DNA of 64,000 nt from contig JADJXG010000001.1 in assembly GCA_016715965.1 (NCBI GenBank), positions 2,609,501-2,673,500 of the forward strand, written 5' to 3'. The notes beneath the pieces were generated by a model. That model was not told the DNA's origin and did not search any database. It saw only the letters and a program-made list of their open reading frames with translations. Positions 25,019 through 34,758 of the stretch are shown here, piece by piece; within the stretch, counting starts at the first letter, position 1; every line of letters begins with the position of its first letter. Source of the stretch: Saprospiraceae bacterium (lineage in GTDB: Bacteria; Bacteroidota; Bacteroidia; Chitinophagales; Saprospiraceae). Both the position numbers and the translations under genes were made by a program.

Positions 25019-26440
25019 ATGAAAAAATATTTTTGGACACTCCTATTCCTGACAACAATGACACAATCGGTATACCCTTGTTCGTCATTTGTATTGAAGA
25101 ATGGAAAGACAGTCTTGTTGGGGAAGAACTTCGACTGGACTTTTGACAAAGGCTATATCATCAAAAATTTAAAGAACACAACAAAAGTTGCTTATTGTAC
25201 ACATAACGGAACACCTGCGAGTTGGACAAGTAAATACGGAAGCGTAACATTCAACCAAAACGGGAAAGAAATGCCTTACGGTGGAATGAACGAGAAAGGG
25301 CTTGTAGTAGAAATGCTTTGGATGGAAGACACCCGTTTTAATATTTCGGAAGAAAAAACATATCTCAACGAATTGGAGTGGATACAATATCAGTTAGACA
25401 ATTTTCAAACTGTTGACGAAGTTGTTACCCATATTGAAAACCTTAAAATATATCCGATTAAAGGTAAAATTCATTACATTCTAGCAGATACTCAAGGCAA
25501 ATCTGTAATTATTGAATATTTAGACGGCAAGCCGGAGATTTATAAAAAGGAAGTCAACTCTTGCCAGGCTATAACCAATAAATCGGTGGTTTATTCCGAA
25601 AAATATATCGAAAACATTAAAGGTATTCGAAAGAATAATACATCTACAACTTATCGTTATCATAAGCTTGAAAACCAAATTAAGAAACTTCAAAACTCAA
25701 ATGATTTTTCAGAAAAGGCAGCTTTTCAAATGCTGAAAAGTGTAACTATTCCCAAAGGGGATTTTAAAACGGTTTGGACTATTGTGTATAACATTGAGAA
25801 TAAAACTATTTCATTCTTTTCTCATTCACATAAAAAAACCAAGCAAATCAATCTCAACAACATTGACTTTGAACAAGATTTAAGTCACTTCAATATCAAT
25901 CAGGATATAGAAATTGTTTTAGACAGTAAGCTAAAGCCGTTTACAGAACCAGCAAACTTTGAAATTGCTTCCGCTTCTTTGATACATCTTGGATTTGATA
26001 AGGATTTGACCAAAGAAATAAGTGAACACCAATTCAATCAAAAATTGGCAACACAATCTTATTTTTTGAAAAAATATTTTCACTTCGACATTCGTATTCC
26101 TATGACAGAAGCGGATAAACTTTTAATTTTTGTGATAATGGACAGCGAAGAAAATTTCAATAAAAAAGTAGCTGTAACAGGTGGGTATCTTTCTGGCACA
26201 ACATCAATAGGCACGGCTAACAGACACATTTACGGTTTGAAAAACGGCACATACTCAATGATTGCACTAATTGACGAAAACAAAAATTCCGAGCTTGATT
26301 TTGACACTAATGGAAATCCGACAGAAAAGTACGCAACGTTCAGCGACTTTAAACCAAAATCAATGACAGAAATCACGTTCAAAAACACATCAAACTATTT
26401 TACAAAAGACAACGCTAAACTGACAATAGAGTGGAGATAA
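25019..26440 (+). CDS. Penicillin V acylase / choloylglycine-hydrolase-like Ntn hydrolase
   Basis: 473 residues. After a signal peptide (MKKYFWTLLFLTTMTQSVYP) the sequence CSSFVLKNGKTVLLGKNFDWTFDKGYIIKN begins with the candidate N-terminal nucleophile Cys21, which cleavage would expose, and has the GKNFDW motif of linear-amide C-N hydrolases. MNEKGLVVEMLWM and YILADTQGKSVIIEY also fit that family. The last 180 residues are an added domain whose end (MIALIDENKNSELDFDTNGNPTEKYATF) resembles the small DUF2141-type beta domain. It would cleave a linear amide outside the cytoplasm; the substrate (beta-lactam, acyl-homoserine lactone or bile salt) is not predictable. Sole gene of cassette 3. Confidence 0.8.
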   Translation: MKKYFWTLLFLTTMTQSVYPCSSFVLKNGKTVLLGKNFDWTFDKGYIIKNLKNTTKVAYCTHNGTPASWTSKYGSVTFNQNGKEMPYGGMNEKGLVVEMLWMEDTRFNISEEKTYLNELEWIQYQLDNFQTVDEVVTHIENLKIYPIKGKIHYILADTQGKSVIIEYLDGKPEIYKKEVNSCQAITNKSVVYSEKYIENIKGIRKNNTSTTYRYHKLENQIKKLQNSNDFSEKAAFQMLKSVTIPKGDFKTVWTIVYNIENKTISFFSHSHKKTKQINLNNIDFEQDLSHFNINQDIEIVLDSKLKPFTEPANFEIASASLIHLGFDKDLTKEISEHQFNQKLATQSYFLKKYFHFDIRIPMTEADKLLIFVIMDSEENFNKKVAVTGGYLSGTTSIGTANRHIYGLKNGTYSMIALIDENKNSELDFDTNGNPTEKYATFSDFKPKSMTEITFKNTSNYFTKDNAKLTIEWR

Positions 26441-26448
26441 GAATGCCA

Positions 26449-26584
26449 GCCGCTAACATCGTATTGGCAATAGGCGGGCTGAACGGCTTCGTATCAAAGG
26501 AAGTGCAAAATTCAAATTTAGTACTTCGATTGAAGTTCAGTGCTAAAAATCCCGCCCATCGCCAATACGAAAACCGTTGGCTGC
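26449..26584 (+). repeat. attC-like site 3 (end of cassette 3)
   Basis: 136 bp. Left arm GCCGCTAAC complements the attC2 right arm GTTAGCGGC; own right arm is GTTGGCTGC (26576). Stems TCGTATTGGC/GCCAATACGA and GGCGGG/CCCGCC. Closes a 1.6-kb cassette. Confidence 0.85.
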
Positions 26585-26725
26585 AAGTGTAACGGACGAT
26601 ACAACCCGACAGAGAAACAGGAACAAGAAACAAAAAAAGCAAACTATTTTGACAGGTTACAAAAGAACAGGAAACGATATTCATAACAGACAACGAGTAA
26701 GCCGACACTCATTGCCAACCCTTCT

Positions 26726-26770
26726 GTATTTTTTATTTTCCCCACCGCACATTTTTTTTAATTCAATTTT
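26726..26770 (+). repeat. Cassette 4 AT-rich inverted repeat, left arm
   Basis: GTATTTTTTATTTT (26726-26739) and ATTTTTTTTAATTCAATTTT (26751-26770). Both recur as exact reverse complements, in mirrored order, at 32255-32302. Confidence 0.7.
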
Positions 26771-26782
26771 ATGCCAACGCAC

Positions 26783-26849
26783 AAACGGCACATTGGCTTT
26801 TGCCCCAACTGCACAAGCCAACCCACAGGCAAAAGCCAAAGAGCCGTTT
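26783..26849 (+). repeat. ACA/AGA hairpin, cassette 4 left copy
   Basis: AAACGGC-ACA-TTGGCTTTTGCC ... GGCAAAAGCCAA-AGA-GCCGTTT, both stems perfect, loop with GCACAAGCCAACCCACA. Confidence 0.8.
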
Positions 26850-26931
26850 TTTGCCAATGCTCCTATGAGATTGTTAAAAATAATTTGATTACTTTTTATC
26901 TTACAAAATGAGATACTAAAAATTATAAACC

Positions 26932-26939
26932 TATCTTTG
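26932..26939 (+). promoter_or_regulatory. Candidate promoter of the cassette 4 restriction operon
   Basis: TATCTTTG, a full TAnnTTTG match 22 bp before the regulator ATG at 26962. No good -33 box at normal spacing. It suggests this cassette carries its own promoter. Confidence 0.45.
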
Positions 26940-26961
26940 CGACTTGACATCATTTGAACAA

Positions 26962-27168
26962 ATGAACAGAATAAAAGAAGTGTTGGACGAAAAAGGCATC
27001 AAGCAGACTTGGCTTGCCGAGCAATTAGGCAAAAGCTACAATATGGTAAATGCTTATGTGCAAAACAGACAACAACCACGAATTGAAGTGCTTTATGAAA
27101 TCGCTGAAATTCTTGGCGTAAATGTAAAGGAACTATTGATTGACAACGAAATTAAAAAGGACAAGTAA
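26962..27168 (+). CDS. XRE-family helix-turn-helix regulator of the type III restriction operon
   Basis: 68 residues from ATG at 26962 (MNRIKEVLDEKGIKQTWLAEQLGKSYNMVNAYVQNRQQPRIEVLYEIAEILGVNVKELLIDNEIKKDK); a TTG 18 bp upstream is in frame but less likely. It is a single Cro/C1-type helix-turn-helix: KQTWLAEQLGKSYNMVNAYVQNRQQP. Its stop overlaps the methylase start (TAATG, 27166-27170), so translation is coupled. Family knowledge: small XRE proteins next to restriction genes often act as controller proteins timing methylase and nuclease expression; that role is inferred here from position. Confidence 0.83.
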   Translation: MNRIKEVLDEKGIKQTWLAEQLGKSYNMVNAYVQNRQQPRIEVLYEIAEILGVNVKELLIDNEIKKDK

Positions 27169-29273
27169 TGAGTAACGAGCAAAAAATTACGACTGAAATA
27201 AAAGTGCCTAACAAAGATTTGGAAAAATTGAAAATTCACTTTCCGCATTGCTTTGACAAAGACGGAAATTTTCAATTAGAGAAATTTAAAGCTAACCTGA
27301 CTGAAAAAGAAATCAATTTTTCTACTGAGAGTTACGGTTTAGACTGGCTCGGCAAAAGCTATGCACGGCTTTTGGCAAGCGACCCAGCAACCACTTTGCT
27401 AAAAGCAGACGAAACTCATAATAGCAAACCCGAAAACGCTAATTCTGAAAACTTGCTCATAAAAGGCGATAATTTGGAAGTGCTGAAACACCTTGCCAAC
27501 GCCTACTACGAACAAGTAAAAATGATTTATATAGACCCACCTTACAACACAGGAAATGATGGGTTCTTATATCAGGACGATAGAAAATATACAGTAAAGG
27601 AACTACAGCAACTTATTGGTATAGACGAAGAAAAAGCGAAACGGATTTTAGATTTTACAAAACAAAAAAGTAACAGTCATTCGGCTTGGCTTACATTTAT
27701 GTATCCACGACTTTATATTGCAAAGCAATTATTAAAAGACGATGGGGTGATTTTTGTGTCTATTGATGATAATGAAGTGGCTCAACTCAGATTATTGATG
27801 GACGAAATTTTTGGAGAAGAAAATTTCATTGCTTCAATGATATGGAACACAGGAAGAAAATCAATGGCAAAATTGATTGCAACCAACCACGAATATTGCG
27901 TGATTTATGCAAACTTAAAAAACAAACAATCAGCAGAAGAAATCATAAATGAAGATGATGAAAGTGAAGTTAACGGAAAACTTTGGCGTGAAAGAAAACA
28001 GGGTCTCGAACCGATTTATAAAAGATTTGAAGAATTAAAAGCAGAATTTGGTAATGATTACGCCAAAATTTCTAATGGCTTAAAAGATTTTTACGACTCA
28101 CTAAGTGATGATAATCCATCAAAAGCTCACGACCATTATAATTTGGCAGATGCAACAGGTGTTTTTTTTGCTGGGGACATTTCGCAAGGAACTGGTGATG
28201 GCGGACGTTTTGATATTCTACACCCAGTAACAAATAAACCTTGCAAAGTTCCAAATGGTGGTTGGCGATTTAACGAAAACAACTTGCCTGATTTATTGGA
28301 AAAGGATTTAATTTACTTTGGTTCAGATGAAAAAACTATTCCTTGCTTAAAGAGATATTTACATTTAACAGAATTTGAAGTTCCATCAAGTGTTTTTTAT
28401 AGAGATGCAAGGGGAGCCAAGAAACGGTTAAAAAAATTATTCGGTGGTGCAGATGTTTTTGCTTTTCCTAAAGATGAAGAAGTAATTAAAAAATTCATTC
28501 GTTTTTGTGTATTAAAAGGTGATATAGTTCTTGATTTCTTTGCAGGTTCAGGGACAACAGCGGAAGCGATTTATCAATTAAATTCCGAAGATGGTGGAGA
28601 TAGAAAATTTATAACAGTTCAAATTCCTGAGCCAATAGACCCTAAGAGAAACAAAGCTGCTTACGATTTTGTAAAAAACGAATTGAAAGCCGAGCCAACT
28701 ATTTTTGAAATTACAAAAGAGCGTTTGTTGCGTGCAGCAAAAAAAATAAATACAGAATTAGATAGCAAAATTGAAAAACTGAAAAAAGAACTTCAAACAG
28801 AAGAAACAAAACTTGAAATTAAAAATTTAGAAAAACTCAAAACTCAAAATGGTTTCAAAATTTTTGAAACAACTCCAATTTGGGAAGATTACAATTTTGA
28901 AGCAGAACAGTTTGACAGTTCGCAAACGCTGTTTGATGCTGGCAAACTAACAGAAGACGACATCAAAGCTTTGCTGACCACTTGGAAAACCTATGATGGC
29001 ATTGCCTTAACGCAAGATTTAGAAAGTATTGATTTAAGCGGTTATACCGCTTATTATGGCAATGGTAGATTGTATTTAATGAACAAAGGCTTTACCACAA
29101 ACAACCTAAAAGCATTGTTGGAAAAGATAGACACTGACAAACATTTTGAACCTAAAAGTATCATTGCCTTTGGCTATCATTTGGAGAGCAAGAGTTTACG
29201 AGAGATTTCAGAAAACGTAAAAACTTACAACAACAAGAAAAAAAGTGATATTGACTTTATAACAAGGTATTAA
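27168..29273 (+). CDS. Type III restriction-modification methylase (Mod), first copy
   Basis: 701 residues. MIYIDPPYNTGNDGF (DPPY motif IV at about 124) precedes DFFAGSGTTAEAI (SAM-binding motif I at about 459), the order of beta-class N6-adenine methylases such as type III Mod. The flanking LIKGDNLEVLKHLANAYYEQVK and NSHSAWLTFMYPRLYIAKQLLKDDGVIFVSIDDNE are standard Mod sequence. The middle 300 residues would hold the target-recognition domain. Start overlaps the regulator stop by one base and the Res gene begins 1 bp after its stop, giving a compact regulator-mod-res operon filling cassette 4. Methylates the host at the recognition site and partners Res for cleavage. Confidence 0.92.
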   Translation: MSNEQKITTEIKVPNKDLEKLKIHFPHCFDKDGNFQLEKFKANLTEKEINFSTESYGLDWLGKSYARLLASDPATTLLKADETHNSKPENANSENLLIKGDNLEVLKHLANAYYEQVKMIYIDPPYNTGNDGFLYQDDRKYTVKELQQLIGIDEEKAKRILDFTKQKSNSHSAWLTFMYPRLYIAKQLLKDDGVIFVSIDDNEVAQLRLLMDEIFGEENFIASMIWNTGRKSMAKLIATNHEYCVIYANLKNKQSAEEIINEDDESEVNGKLWRERKQGLEPIYKRFEELKAEFGNDYAKISNGLKDFYDSLSDDNPSKAHDHYNLADATGVFFAGDISQGTGDGGRFDILHPVTNKPCKVPNGGWRFNENNLPDLLEKDLIYFGSDEKTIPCLKRYLHLTEFEVPSSVFYRDARGAKKRLKKLFGGADVFAFPKDEEVIKKFIRFCVLKGDIVLDFFAGSGTTAEAIYQLNSEDGGDRKFITVQIPEPIDPKRNKAAYDFVKNELKAEPTIFEITKERLLRAAKKINTELDSKIEKLKKELQTEETKLEIKNLEKLKTQNGFKIFETTPIWEDYNFEAEQFDSSQTLFDAGKLTEDDIKALLTTWKTYDGIALTQDLESIDLSGYTAYYGNGRLYLMNKGFTTNNLKALLEKIDTDKHFEPKSIIAFGYHLESKSLREISENVKTYNNKKKSDIDFITRY

Positions 29274-29274
29274 T

Positions 29275-32148
29275 ATGAAGGGATTTAATTTTGAGAAAAA
29301 CCTAAACCATCAATCACACGCAGTAGATAGCACTATTGCGGTGTTTGAGAACATTAGCCTTGTTCAGCCCACAGAAGCGGATAAGAACTGCATTAACCCT
29401 ACATTTGATTTTTTAAGCGATTGGGCTTATCCACAAAATTTAAGAGCCATTCAAGAAAGGAACGGAGTTAATGAAAAAATAAAGCGTAACAGCAACATCA
29501 TTGATATAATGATGGAAACAGGAACAGGTAAAACTTATACCTACACCAAAACAATTTTTGAACTCAATAAAAACTACGGCATTTTCAAATTTATTGTAGT
29601 GGTTCCAACCTTATCCATCAAAGCAGGAACAATTGATTTTTTGAAATCGGACAGTAGCCGTGAGCATTTCAAAGAACAATATGGCAAAACGCTTCACTTG
29701 CATATTGTAGAAAGTCAGAAAAACAGCAAGAGCAAAAAATCATTCATACCACCTGCAGTAACCAGTTTTGTAAATGCTGGAACTTTTGAGAAAAACAGTA
29801 TTCAGGTTATGATTATCAACGCAGGTATGATTAACTCTGAAACAATGCAAAAAAGCTTTGACAAAGGTTTGTTTGACAAATACACCGTTCCGTTTGATGC
29901 CATTGGAGCAACGAAACCTTTTATGATTATTGACGAGCCACACAAATTTGGGCAAGGCAATAAGACTTGGGAGAACATTCAGAAAATGAAGCCCCAATTT
30001 ATTTTGCGTTATGGTGCGACTTTTCAAGGTTATGAAAACTTGATTTACACTCTAACAGCCGTTGATTCATTCAACAGAAATTTAGTGAAAGGCGTAATCG
30101 GACACATCACTGAATTTAATGCAGGTGAAAACGCAATCGTAAAATTCATTGATTCAGATGGAACCGAAGCCAGTTTTGAATTGATTGAAAATGACAGACG
30201 AAAAACAGTAACAGTCTCTAAAAAGGAAAGTCTGAAAAAGATACATCCTGAAATGTCTGACTTGGGAATTGAAAATTTGAATAAAAGCACGGTTGTTTTA
30301 ACCAACGGCTTAGAAATGAAAAAGGGAGATAAAATCAACCCTTATTCTTATGCCGAAAAGTTGCAGGAAACAATGATTCAAAAGGCAATCAAGCACCACT
30401 TTGAAATTGAAAAAGAGCTATTGACACGTGAAGTAAAGATTAAACCATTAACACTTTTCTTCATTGACAATATAGACGAATACCGTAACAAAGAAGGATA
30501 TATCCGCAAAACTGTTGAGCAATACATCAAGGCAGAAATTGAAGAACTGCTAAAAACAGAAAATGATGCTTTTTACAAAACCTACCTTGAAAAAACATTG
30601 CTTGACCTTTCGGCAACACACGCAGGATATTTTTCAAAAGACAATACCGAAAAAGACGAAGCCATTGAAAAAGAGATAAACGAAATTTTGCACGACAAAC
30701 AAGCAATGCTAGACTTGGAAAATCCAAGACGATTTATTTTTTCAAAATGGACGTTGCGTGAAGGTTGGGATAATCCCAACGTATTTCAGATTTGCAAACT
30801 CCGAAGCAGTGGAAGTGAAATTTCAAAATTACAGGAAGTCGGGCGTGGTTTGCGTTTACCAGTGAATGAATATGGCAATCGTGTAAAAGACGAACAGTTT
30901 TATCTCAACTATTTTGTTGACTTTACCGAAAGCGACTTTGTAGATAAATTGGTTAGTGAAATCAATCAGAAATCGGGAGCTATTTCCATTGAGCAAGTTC
31001 CAGACAAACTTTCTGAGCAAATGATTAAAAAGATTTGCGAATTATACGAAACAACCGAAGACGAACTTTTGGAAGTTTTGGACACTAATAACGTAATCAC
31101 AAGAACAAACTCATTCAAGGCAGGTGGGTTTGACTTCATCAAACAAAACTATCCGAGAATATTTGAAGGCGTAAACTCTAACAAGGTTCGCAAAGCAACC
31201 GACCCGAAAAAGAAAGTTGTAGTTAGAACAGAGAAATATCAAGAACTAAAAGACCTTTGGGAAAAACTGAATGAGAAAGTAATTCTTGAATACAAGTTTG
31301 ACAACGAAGCCAACTTCAAAACTTTGTTTACAGAGTTTTTGAAAGCACAAAAAGACAATTTCACTTCGGACGGAATTAACGAGAGAATTTCAAAAGTTGA
31401 AATCAAGGACAACAAAGCAGTTGCAAACGAACCTGAATCTGTTTACAACCGTAAGACAGCGACTATTTCTATTATGAAATATAGCGATTTTCTGAAAGAA
31501 TTATCAAAAATTCTAAATATCAACATCAATACACTTCATCAATCAATAATTGACGCAGAAACGGACATCAATAAATATCTTAATCAAACTACATTGAGAA
31601 TAATCAAACAGAATTTCGACTTTTTCTTAATGACACAAGCGTTTGACAAGTATTCGATTGAATATAAAAAGGTTTCAAACAGCATTCATCCAACCAAGTT
31701 GACAGACGAAAAAGGAAATGTGCTGAAAGAAATTTCTGCATCTGATGTTGGTGTTTTGTTTTCAGACGAAGATGTTGCAGACTCTTACTTCTTTGAAGAA
31801 TTGTATTACGATTCTGACTTGGAGAAATCCAACATCAAGACAGAAATAAAAGAAGTAATTGTGTTCACCAAAATCCCAAAGAACTCGATTAAAATTCCAG
31901 TTGCAGGTGGCAAATCATATTCACCTGACTTTGCCTATGTTTTGAAATTCAAAGACGGAGAGCAAAAACTAAACTTCATTGTAGAAACCAAAGACGTAAA
32001 CAGCAAAGACGGACTTCGTGACGAAGAAAAATTCAAAATCAAACACGCTGAAAAATTCTTTGATGGCAAAGTAAAAATTGAGTTCAAGACACAATTCAGC
32101 AACACCAAAATAGTTGACTTAATAAAAGAACTTTCAGTTGATGAATAA
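29275..32148 (+). CDS. Type III restriction endonuclease subunit (Res), first copy
   Basis: 957 residues. Superfamily 2 helicase motifs: METGTGKTYTYTKTIFELN (Walker A, about 81-88), IIDEPHKFG (DEPH, about 220), FSKWTLREGWDNPNVFQICKLRSSGSEISKLQEVGRGLRLPVNE (motifs V and VI). The C-terminal nuclease is of PD-(D/E)xK type: YSPDFAYVLKF (about 883) and NFIVETKD (about 901). Together with Mod it forms the ATP-dependent type III restriction enzyme. Its gene ends cassette 4; the ACA/AGA hairpin starts 31 bp after the stop. It is clearly different in sequence from the second Res of cassette 5, so the two modules are not a recent duplication. Confidence 0.92.
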   Translation: MKGFNFEKNLNHQSHAVDSTIAVFENISLVQPTEADKNCINPTFDFLSDWAYPQNLRAIQERNGVNEKIKRNSNIIDIMMETGTGKTYTYTKTIFELNKNYGIFKFIVVVPTLSIKAGTIDFLKSDSSREHFKEQYGKTLHLHIVESQKNSKSKKSFIPPAVTSFVNAGTFEKNSIQVMIINAGMINSETMQKSFDKGLFDKYTVPFDAIGATKPFMIIDEPHKFGQGNKTWENIQKMKPQFILRYGATFQGYENLIYTLTAVDSFNRNLVKGVIGHITEFNAGENAIVKFIDSDGTEASFELIENDRRKTVTVSKKESLKKIHPEMSDLGIENLNKSTVVLTNGLEMKKGDKINPYSYAEKLQETMIQKAIKHHFEIEKELLTREVKIKPLTLFFIDNIDEYRNKEGYIRKTVEQYIKAEIEELLKTENDAFYKTYLEKTLLDLSATHAGYFSKDNTEKDEAIEKEINEILHDKQAMLDLENPRRFIFSKWTLREGWDNPNVFQICKLRSSGSEISKLQEVGRGLRLPVNEYGNRVKDEQFYLNYFVDFTESDFVDKLVSEINQKSGAISIEQVPDKLSEQMIKKICELYETTEDELLEVLDTNNVITRTNSFKAGGFDFIKQNYPRIFEGVNSNKVRKATDPKKKVVVRTEKYQELKDLWEKLNEKVILEYKFDNEANFKTLFTEFLKAQKDNFTSDGINERISKVEIKDNKAVANEPESVYNRKTATISIMKYSDFLKELSKILNININTLHQSIIDAETDINKYLNQTTLRIIKQNFDFFLMTQAFDKYSIEYKKVSNSIHPTKLTDEKGNVLKEISASDVGVLFSDEDVADSYFFEELYYDSDLEKSNIKTEIKEVIVFTKIPKNSIKIPVAGGKSYSPDFAYVLKFKDGEQKLNFIVETKDVNSKDGLRDEEKFKIKHAEKFFDGKVKIEFKTQFSNTKIVDLIKELSVDE

Positions 32149-32178
32149 AGCAAAAACAATAAGCCCACGCACAGGTGT

Positions 32179-32235
32179 AAGCACATTTGCAAGCCCCACA
32201 AGCCCACGCACAGGGCAAAGCTTGCAAAAGAGCTT
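32179..32235 (+). repeat. ACA/AGA hairpin, cassette 4 right copy
   Basis: AAGC-ACA-TTTGCAAGC ... GCTTGCAAA-AGA-GCTT, loop with CACAAGCCCACGCACAG. Confidence 0.75.
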
Positions 32236-32254
32236 CCACCTTTCCCACGCAGAA

Positions 32255-32302
32255 AAAATTGAATTAAAAAAAATTTCCTCCCCTTCTGAAAATAAAAAAT
32301 AC
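32255..32302 (-). repeat. Cassette 4 AT-rich inverted repeat, right arm
   Basis: AAAATTGAATTAAAAAAAAT (32255-32274) and AAAATAAAAAATAC (32289-32302) are exact reverse complements of the left-arm blocks 26751-26770 and 26726-26739. Confidence 0.7.
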
Positions 32303-32388
32303 GCAATCGCACGACCCAACACGACAAAGACAACAACAGCTAAACACAACAGGGACAGCGGTTTGCAGACACGAAAGACAGAACACCA

Positions 32389-32525
32389 GCAGCCAACAGC
32401 AGTTTGGCGTAATGGCGGGGGACGTGGTAAATTGAACAGTAGTTTTTCAAATCAACATTTGTGCTTGGTTGACAGTGAAGTGCTCCGAATGCCGCCACTA
32501 CGCCAAGCTGCAAAACGTTACAAGC
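32389..32525 (+). repeat. attC-like site 4 (end of cassette 4)
   Basis: 137 bp. Left arm GCAGCCAAC complements the attC3 right arm GTTGGCTGC; own right arm is GTTACAAGC (32517). Stems TTGGCGTA/TACGCCAA and TGGCGG/CCGCCA. Closes a 5.9-kb cassette. Confidence 0.85.
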
Positions 32526-32563
32526 AAGCCGAAAAAAAAAGACAACGACAGAATGACAAAGGA

Positions 32564-32575
32564 ATTTTTGCTGCA
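32564..32575 (+). repeat. Cassette 5 short terminal inverted repeat, left arm
   Basis: TTTTTGCTGCAT near 32565 recurs inverted as ATGCAGCAAAAA near 37523, both within about 60 bp of their cassette ends. It is the cassette 5 counterpart of the AT-rich arms of cassettes 1, 4 and 14. Confidence 0.5.
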
Positions 32576-32609
32576 TAAAGACAAAGAAAAATGAAAATGC
32601 CGACACACA

Positions 32610-32671
32610 AAACAGCACATTTGCAAGCCCCGACACACAAGCCGACACTTCGGCTTGCAAAAGAGCTGTTT
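32610..32671 (+). repeat. ACA/AGA hairpin, cassette 5 left copy
   Basis: AAACAGC-ACA-TTTGCAAGCC ... GGCTTGCAAA-AGA-GCTGTTT, stems perfect, loop with CACACAAGCCGAC. Confidence 0.8.
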
Positions 32672-32698
32672 TCCTGCCAGCGCACAGAAAAGAATGAT

Positions 32699-32706
32699 TA
32701 AATTTG
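32699..32706 (+). promoter_or_regulatory. Candidate promoter of the cassette 5 restriction operon
   Basis: TAAATTTG, a TAnnTTTG match 24 bp before the Mod ATG at 32731; no clear -33 box. Confidence 0.4.
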
Positions 32707-32730
32707 AGAATTAAAAATTAAGAAACAGAA

Positions 32731-34755
32731 ATGATACAGAACCTTTTTAATGATATGACAGAATTGCTTCGCAAACAAGCACCTGACTTTTTTGTGAATG
32801 ACAAATTTAATAAAAACAAAGTAACAGATGCTGCATACAGTTATGATAAAAACTTGCTGAAAGCATTATTGACAAATGATTCTTTGAAAAAACAGTTTTT
32901 TGTTGAAGTTGAAAAGAACTTAGTTTTTAAGCAACGAGAGTTTTTAATGTTTCTCAATAATAAAAGCTTTCTTCAAGATAGCTACACCCGCTTTAAAAAT
33001 GAAATTGGTTTACAGGATGAAGAAGGAAGATACTTTCGTGAAAATACCGATGTTGTGTTAGTATGGCCTCATAAGGACTGCATTTTAGAAGGCGGACAAA
33101 CAAAAGAAGACCAAAGTAGAGAGGAGGTTTTTTACAATGAAACTCTAGCACCTGATGAAATTGACAGACTATTAGATACAAAGGCACTGACAAATTTTTC
33201 CTTATTTGATAAAAACGGTAAAAAAGAACTGAAAGCAAATACAGAACTAAATTTAAGAGAACAAAATTTAATCATTAGGGGCAACAATCTATTGGCTCTG
33301 CATAGCTTGAAAGCAAGAAAAGACATTGCTGGAAAGGTTAAGCTAATCTATATTGACCCACCTTACAATACAGGGAATGACGAGTTTAAATACAATGATA
33401 GCTATAACCATAGTACTTGGTTGACTTTTATGAAAAACAGATTGGGTGCAGCTAAAGAATTATTATCTAAAGATGGTGTTATATTTATTCAATGCGATGA
33501 TAACGAACAACCATACTTAAAGGTTTTAGCTGATGAAGTATTCAAATATGAGAATTTCGTTAATTCTATTTGTGTTAAAATGAGTGAGGCTTCGGGTGTT
33601 AAGATGAATCACGCTAAAAAGCGTTTTCCGAAAATCAAGGAATATATACTTTTTTACAAAAAGTCAAATCAGTTTAAAGGATTTGAGACAATTGATAAAT
33701 ATCAGCATCCAGTGTGGGATAAGGAAAACAATATTTTTTTAGAAAACATTACAAAAGAGCAAAGAGAAAAACTAATCGAAATTGAGGAAAAAGATGTAAA
33801 TGATGAAAATGATTTAAACGCAGTTAATGCAATTCTAAAAAAAGTTAAAAAAGTATCACTCTCACAAAAACTAAAGGAACTTGAAACTAAAGACTGTGAT
33901 GAAATAGAAAAATGGAAATTTGAAAACTCATTTCGCATAATTAAAACTGCAGGTTCTGCAAGTTTAGCAAAAGCAGTAAAGTCGTACAATACTATTCCAG
34001 GCCAAGATATTGCCGCTGGCTTATCGGCTGAGAAAATCCTATTTTATTATATTACCGATTTTAATAGGGAAGCTAAAAGTCCTCGTCTACAGGTAATATT
34101 TGCGGATACCAATATTTTTAGAAACCCTTGCGACTTTTGGCAAGATATTAAAACTACAGGTGCAATAGCTGATGAAGGTGGTGTCAAATTAGAGAAAGGA
34201 AAGAAACCCGAGAAATTAATTGAACGAATTATAAAAATGACTACTAAAGAAAATGACATCGTGCTTGATTATCATTTAGGTAGCGGTACAACGGCTGCGG
34301 TAGCTCATAAAATGAATAGAAGATATATCGGGATGGAACAACTTGACTATGGTGAAAATGATTCAGTCAATAGATTAATTAATGTAATAAATGGTGACCA
34401 AACAGGAATTTCACAGCTATATAATTGGCAAGGAGGAGGCTCATTTTTATATTGTGAATTAAAAGAATTCAATCAGAAATATATTAAAGACATACAATCG
34501 GCTAAAAAAGGCAAAGACCTATGGAAAATATGGGATACTATGAAATCCGAAGCGTTTTTAAGAATTGAAATTGACAAAGATAAATTTACTGAAGATTCTT
34601 TTAATCAATTAGAAGTTGATGAGCAGAAAAGATTGTTAGTGGAAACATTGGACAAGAATCATTTGTATGTAAACCTCTCTGAAATGGAAGACGAAGAACA
34701 TAAGATGACAAAAGACGAAATTGAACTAAATAAAAAATTCTATAACATTTCATAA
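32731..34755 (+). CDS. Type III restriction-modification methylase (Mod), second copy
   Basis: 674 residues. The N-terminal 100 residues are the helical region common in this Mod type (KNLLKALLTNDSLKKQFFVEVEKNLVFKQREFLMFLNNKSFLQDSYTRFKNEIGL). LIYIDPPYNTGNDEFKYND (DPPY at about 210) precedes VLDYHLGSGTTAAVAHKMNRRYIGMEQ (motif I, about 512), so it is again a beta-class N6-adenine methylase. It differs strongly from the cassette 4 Mod, implying another recognition sequence. The Res gene starts 3 bp after its stop. First gene of cassette 5, with a candidate promoter just upstream. Confidence 0.92.
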   Translation: MIQNLFNDMTELLRKQAPDFFVNDKFNKNKVTDAAYSYDKNLLKALLTNDSLKKQFFVEVEKNLVFKQREFLMFLNNKSFLQDSYTRFKNEIGLQDEEGRYFRENTDVVLVWPHKDCILEGGQTKEDQSREEVFYNETLAPDEIDRLLDTKALTNFSLFDKNGKKELKANTELNLREQNLIIRGNNLLALHSLKARKDIAGKVKLIYIDPPYNTGNDEFKYNDSYNHSTWLTFMKNRLGAAKELLSKDGVIFIQCDDNEQPYLKVLADEVFKYENFVNSICVKMSEASGVKMNHAKKRFPKIKEYILFYKKSNQFKGFETIDKYQHPVWDKENNIFLENITKEQREKLIEIEEKDVNDENDLNAVNAILKKVKKVSLSQKLKELETKDCDEIEKWKFENSFRIIKTAGSASLAKAVKSYNTIPGQDIAAGLSAEKILFYYITDFNREAKSPRLQVIFADTNIFRNPCDFWQDIKTTGAIADEGGVKLEKGKKPEKLIERIIKMTTKENDIVLDYHLGSGTTAAVAHKMNRRYIGMEQLDYGENDSVNRLINVINGDQTGISQLYNWQGGGSFLYCELKEFNQKYIKDIQSAKKGKDLWKIWDTMKSEAFLRIEIDKDKFTEDSFNQLEVDEQKRLLVETLDKNHLYVNLSEMEDEEHKMTKDEIELNKKFYNIS

Positions 34756-34758
34756 CGT

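Noticed and set aside
26577..26888. 103-residue open frame between attC3 and the XRE regulator
   Set aside because: It starts inside the attC3 arm and runs through the ACA/AGA hairpin; the translation is repeat sequence only.
32138..32578. 146-residue open frame across the ACA/AGA hairpin and attC4
   Set aside because: Covers two structured repeats and overlaps the Res C-terminus; no protein-like features.
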